Made by a program: the position numbers and the translations under genes
Source: Lentisphaeria bacterium
GTDB lineage: Bacteria > Verrucomicrobiota > Lentisphaeria > Oligosphaerales > Oligosphaeraceae
Length of the DNA: 7,754 nt
Direction: 5' to 3'
Assembly: GCA_016287975.1 (NCBI GenBank)
Contig: JAEEXV010000250.1
Location: 1 to 7,754, forward strand
Shown here: piece by piece, positions 5,787 to 7,754 of the stretch
How the letters are laid out: every line of letters starts with the position of its first letter
Numbering within the stretch: position 1 is the first letter of the stretch
Notes under the pieces: generated by a model
What the model saw: only the letters and a program-made list of their open reading frames with translations
Database searches by the model: none
What the model was told of the DNA's origin: nothing

Positions 5787-6944
5787 ATGGAGAAAACGGA
5801 GATAGGGATCGGGCTAATCGGGGCGGGGGCGCGCAGCGCGGTGCTGAAGCTGCTGTTCGGGTGCGGTACGAAGTTGCGGCTGCGGGGCGTCTATGATCCA
5901 GATGCGGGGCATGCCCGAGAGCGCGCGGCGTCGCTGGGCTTTCCGCAAGCGCAGATCTGCGCTTCGGAGGTGGAGGTGCTGGAATCCGCAGCGGTGGACT
6001 GGGTGCTGGTCTTTTCGCCGAACTGCTTTCATGCGGGTCAGGTCGCGGCGTCGCTGCGGGCGGGCAAGGATGTCTTCACGGAGAAGCCGATGGCGACGGC
6101 GCTGGAGGACTGCGAGGAGGTGTGCCGCGCCTATCAGCAATCGGGGCGGCAGTTGGCGACGGGGTTCGTGCTGCGCTATTCGCCGATCTATCGGAAGATC
6201 CGCGAACTGCTGGACGCGGGAGAAATCGGCCGCATCATCAGCATCGAGGCAGACGACAATCTGCCAGTGACCCTGGGGTCGTACATCATGCGGAACTGGC
6301 GGCGGCGGCGCGCCAACGCGGGGCCCTATATCCTGGAGAAGAACTGTCATGACCTGGACCTGCTGAACTGGTTCACGGGATCGCTGCCAGCGCGGGTGGC
6401 ATCCTTCGGGGGGCTTGACTTCTTCGTGCCGAAAAACGAGCGTCTTCGGCGGGAATACACGGACGCGGAGGGGCGGAGCCCGTTCACGGCGATACCAGAC
6501 GATCATGGCGAGGCATCGCCGTTCCTGGCGGACAAGGACATCGTCGACAACCAGGTGTGCATCCTCGAATACCGCAACGGCATCCGCGCGACCTTCCATG
6601 CCACGCTGGCGAACCGCCTCCCCGACCGCCGAATGTACATCTCGGGCAGCGAGGGCACGCTGGTGCTCTCGCGGGAAGTCATCCGCGTGCGCCGCCTCGG
6701 CGAGGAGGCGGTGCGGACATACGATTTCCACAACCAGGACGAGCATGGCGGCGGAGATGCGGTGATCATGCGTGAACTCTACGAGACGATGTGCGGCGGC
6801 GGGGCCCCGAAGTCCAGCGGGATGCAGGGCCTGCGCAGCGCGGTGGTGGCGCTGGGGCTGGACGAGGCGCAGCGCACGGGCACGGTCGTGGATCTGGACG
6901 CGGTCTGGAGGCGTCTGGGCATCCAGGGGGAGGGCGAAGCATGA
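5787..6944 (+). CDS. Gfo/Idh/MocA family oxidoreductase
   Basis: A 385-aa NAD(P)-dependent dehydrogenase predicted to oxidise a sugar, glycoside or cyclitol in the cytoplasm. The Rossmann fold opens with IGLIGAGAR (GAGAR at 12-16). EKP is at 99-101 with K100 the probable catalytic lysine; GFVLRYSPIY follows. NCHDLDLLNWF places H188 and D189 at the active site, at the same residue number as H188 of the first oxidoreductase. HGGGD occurs at 320-324. Unlike the paralogue it lacks the C-x3-C-x5-C cluster and is about 57 residues shorter, so the two probably act on different substrates. Its stop codon overlaps the next start in ATGA (6941-6944), implying translational coupling with the isomerase/epimerase-like gene. 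Confidence 0.93.
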   Translation: MEKTEIGIGLIGAGARSAVLKLLFGCGTKLRLRGVYDPDAGHARERAASLGFPQAQICASEVEVLESAAVDWVLVFSPNCFHAGQVAASLRAGKDVFTEKPMATALEDCEEVCRAYQQSGRQLATGFVLRYSPIYRKIRELLDAGEIGRIISIEADDNLPVTLGSYIMRNWRRRRANAGPYILEKNCHDLDLLNWFTGSLPARVASFGGLDFFVPKNERLRREYTDAEGRSPFTAIPDDHGEASPFLADKDIVDNQVCILEYRNGIRATFHATLANRLPDRRMYISGSEGTLVLSREVIRVRRLGEEAVRTYDFHNQDEHGGGDAVIMRELYETMCGGGAPKSSGMQGLRSAVVALGLDEAQRTGTVVDLDAVWRRLGIQGEGEA

Positions 6945-7754
6945 AGCCGAGTCTCATGTCGATGGTCTACCTGCAGTTCCCGGGGGCGACGCTTCGGGGA
7001 ATGCTGGATTTCGCCAGGAAAGAAGGGATTGACGGCATAGACGTCGTGCAGCCGCAGGCGCTGGGGATGGCGCCGCAGGATTTCGGGCAGTGGTGTGCGG
7101 AGGCGGGTCTGGCGGTGGTGGGGGGCATCGTCTTCGATTCCATTCGGGATGCGGATTTTACGCGCGCGAAGTGGCTGGAGACGGCGCGGCGGGGCATCGA
7201 GGCGACGGTGGCGGCGGGCGCGCGCAAGGTGATGTTCCCGACGGGCGGGGTGCCAGGGCGTGCGCGCGGGGAGAGCCGTCGGCTCTGGCTGGAGCTGCTT
7301 TCGGAGGCCGTGGAGATGGGGGCGCGGATGGGGGTGTCGGTGAGCATCGAGAGTTTCGCCGTGGACATCCAGTGGAGCCCGTTCGTCTCGTCGCGGGATC
7401 TGCTGGAGGCGGTCGCGGCGGTGCCAGGGCTGAAGGTGACCTTTGACAGCGGCAACCACTTCGTCGTGGAGGATGTGCTGGAAGCGTATCGTCGCCTTGC
7501 GCCCCACATCGTGCATGTCCATCTGAAGGACTGGGAGATTCTGGACGAGGCGGCGGAGAAGGCGTTGCGGATGGAGGACGGGCGCTGGTACCGCATGGTG
7601 CCGCTGGGGCGCGGGGTGGTGGACAATGCTGGGCTGCTGCGGGCGATGCAGGCGGCGGGTGAGACGCACTACTTTGACCTGGAGTATTCTGGCCAGGTGC
7701 CGATGCCTGAGGGGCTGCGCGAAAGCTGGGCGAACATGAAGGCTGCCCTGGCGA
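6941..7754 (+). CDS. Sugar phosphate isomerase/epimerase-like TIM-barrel protein, 3' end cut by the window
   Basis: The first 271 codons are present and the frame is still open at the right edge. It belongs to the xylose isomerase-like TIM-barrel superfamily (AP_endonuc_2), whose members isomerise, epimerise, dehydrate or cleave keto-sugars using a divalent metal. All four usual metal-ligand positions can be seen: E137 in SIESFA, D169 in TFDSGNHF, H194 in HVHLKDW and E248 in DLEYSG. With usual family lengths of about 260-300 aa, only a short C-terminal part should be missing. The start ATG overlaps the stop of the preceding dehydrogenase by 4 nt and follows GGGGGAGGG (6926-6934). Coupling to a Gfo/Idh/MocA enzyme suggests it acts on the oxidised product; the substrate is not readable. 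Confidence 0.9.
   Translation, partial: MKPSLMSMVYLQFPGATLRGMLDFARKEGIDGIDVVQPQALGMAPQDFGQWCAEAGLAVVGGIVFDSIRDADFTRAKWLETARRGIEATVAAGARKVMFPTGGVPGRARGESRRLWLELLSEAVEMGARMGVSVSIESFAVDIQWSPFVSSRDLLEAVAAVPGLKVTFDSGNHFVVEDVLEAYRRLAPHIVHVHLKDWEILDEAAEKALRMEDGRWYRMVPLGRGVVDNAGLLRAMQAAGETHYFDLEYSGQVPMPEGLRESWANMKAALA

Overview
The window looks like part of a carbohydrate-catabolism locus from a GC-rich bacterium (about 60% GC by eye). Its style suggests the Planctomycetota-Verrucomicrobiota-Lentisphaerota group: Gfo/Idh/MocA dehydrogenases, a TIM-barrel sugar isomerase/epimerase, a large secreted glycosidase-like protein of no recognised family, an AraC-type regulator and many short GC-rich palindromic repeats between genes. 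Lentisphaerota is my best guess, but this is inference from gene style; no phylogenetic marker is present.

Layout. Bases 1-588 hold no confident complete gene. A frame open from the left edge to a stop at 298-300 contains a roughly 260-bp unit bounded by an inverted repeat, with two palindromes inside it. A degenerate repeat copy follows, just upstream of the first operon. That operon (+ strand) holds a 442-aa Gfo/Idh/MocA oxidoreductase (589-1917) and, 25 bp later, an 813-aa exported protein with beta-rich N-terminal domains and a TIM-barrel-like catalytic region (1943-4384). A 366-bp convergent intergenic region (4385-4750) carries four hairpins of the same repeat family, including a near-tandem duplication with a 99-bp period. 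Next, on the minus strand, is an AraC-family regulator (4751-5656). A 130-bp divergent AT-richer region (5657-5786) separates it from a second + strand operon: a 385-aa Gfo/Idh/MocA oxidoreductase (5787-6944), overlapped by the ATGA of a sugar phosphate isomerase/epimerase-like gene (6941 to the right edge, truncated).

Likely joint role (inference). The exported protein would act on a glycan or glycoside outside the cytoplasm, the two NAD(P)-dependent dehydrogenases would oxidise released sugars or glycosides, and the TIM-barrel enzyme would isomerise, epimerise or eliminate the keto-sugar product. The AraC protein is placed to sense a sugar and control the divergent operon, and perhaps the convergent one. 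The substrate cannot be read from the sequence.

The most unusual observations are a near-total lack of the tetranucleotide CCGG (four occurrences by hand count, only one in a confident gene), the multi-copy palindromic repeat family including a copy that has lost one hairpin arm, and the possible in-frame insertion of a repeat unit at the end of an upstream reading frame.
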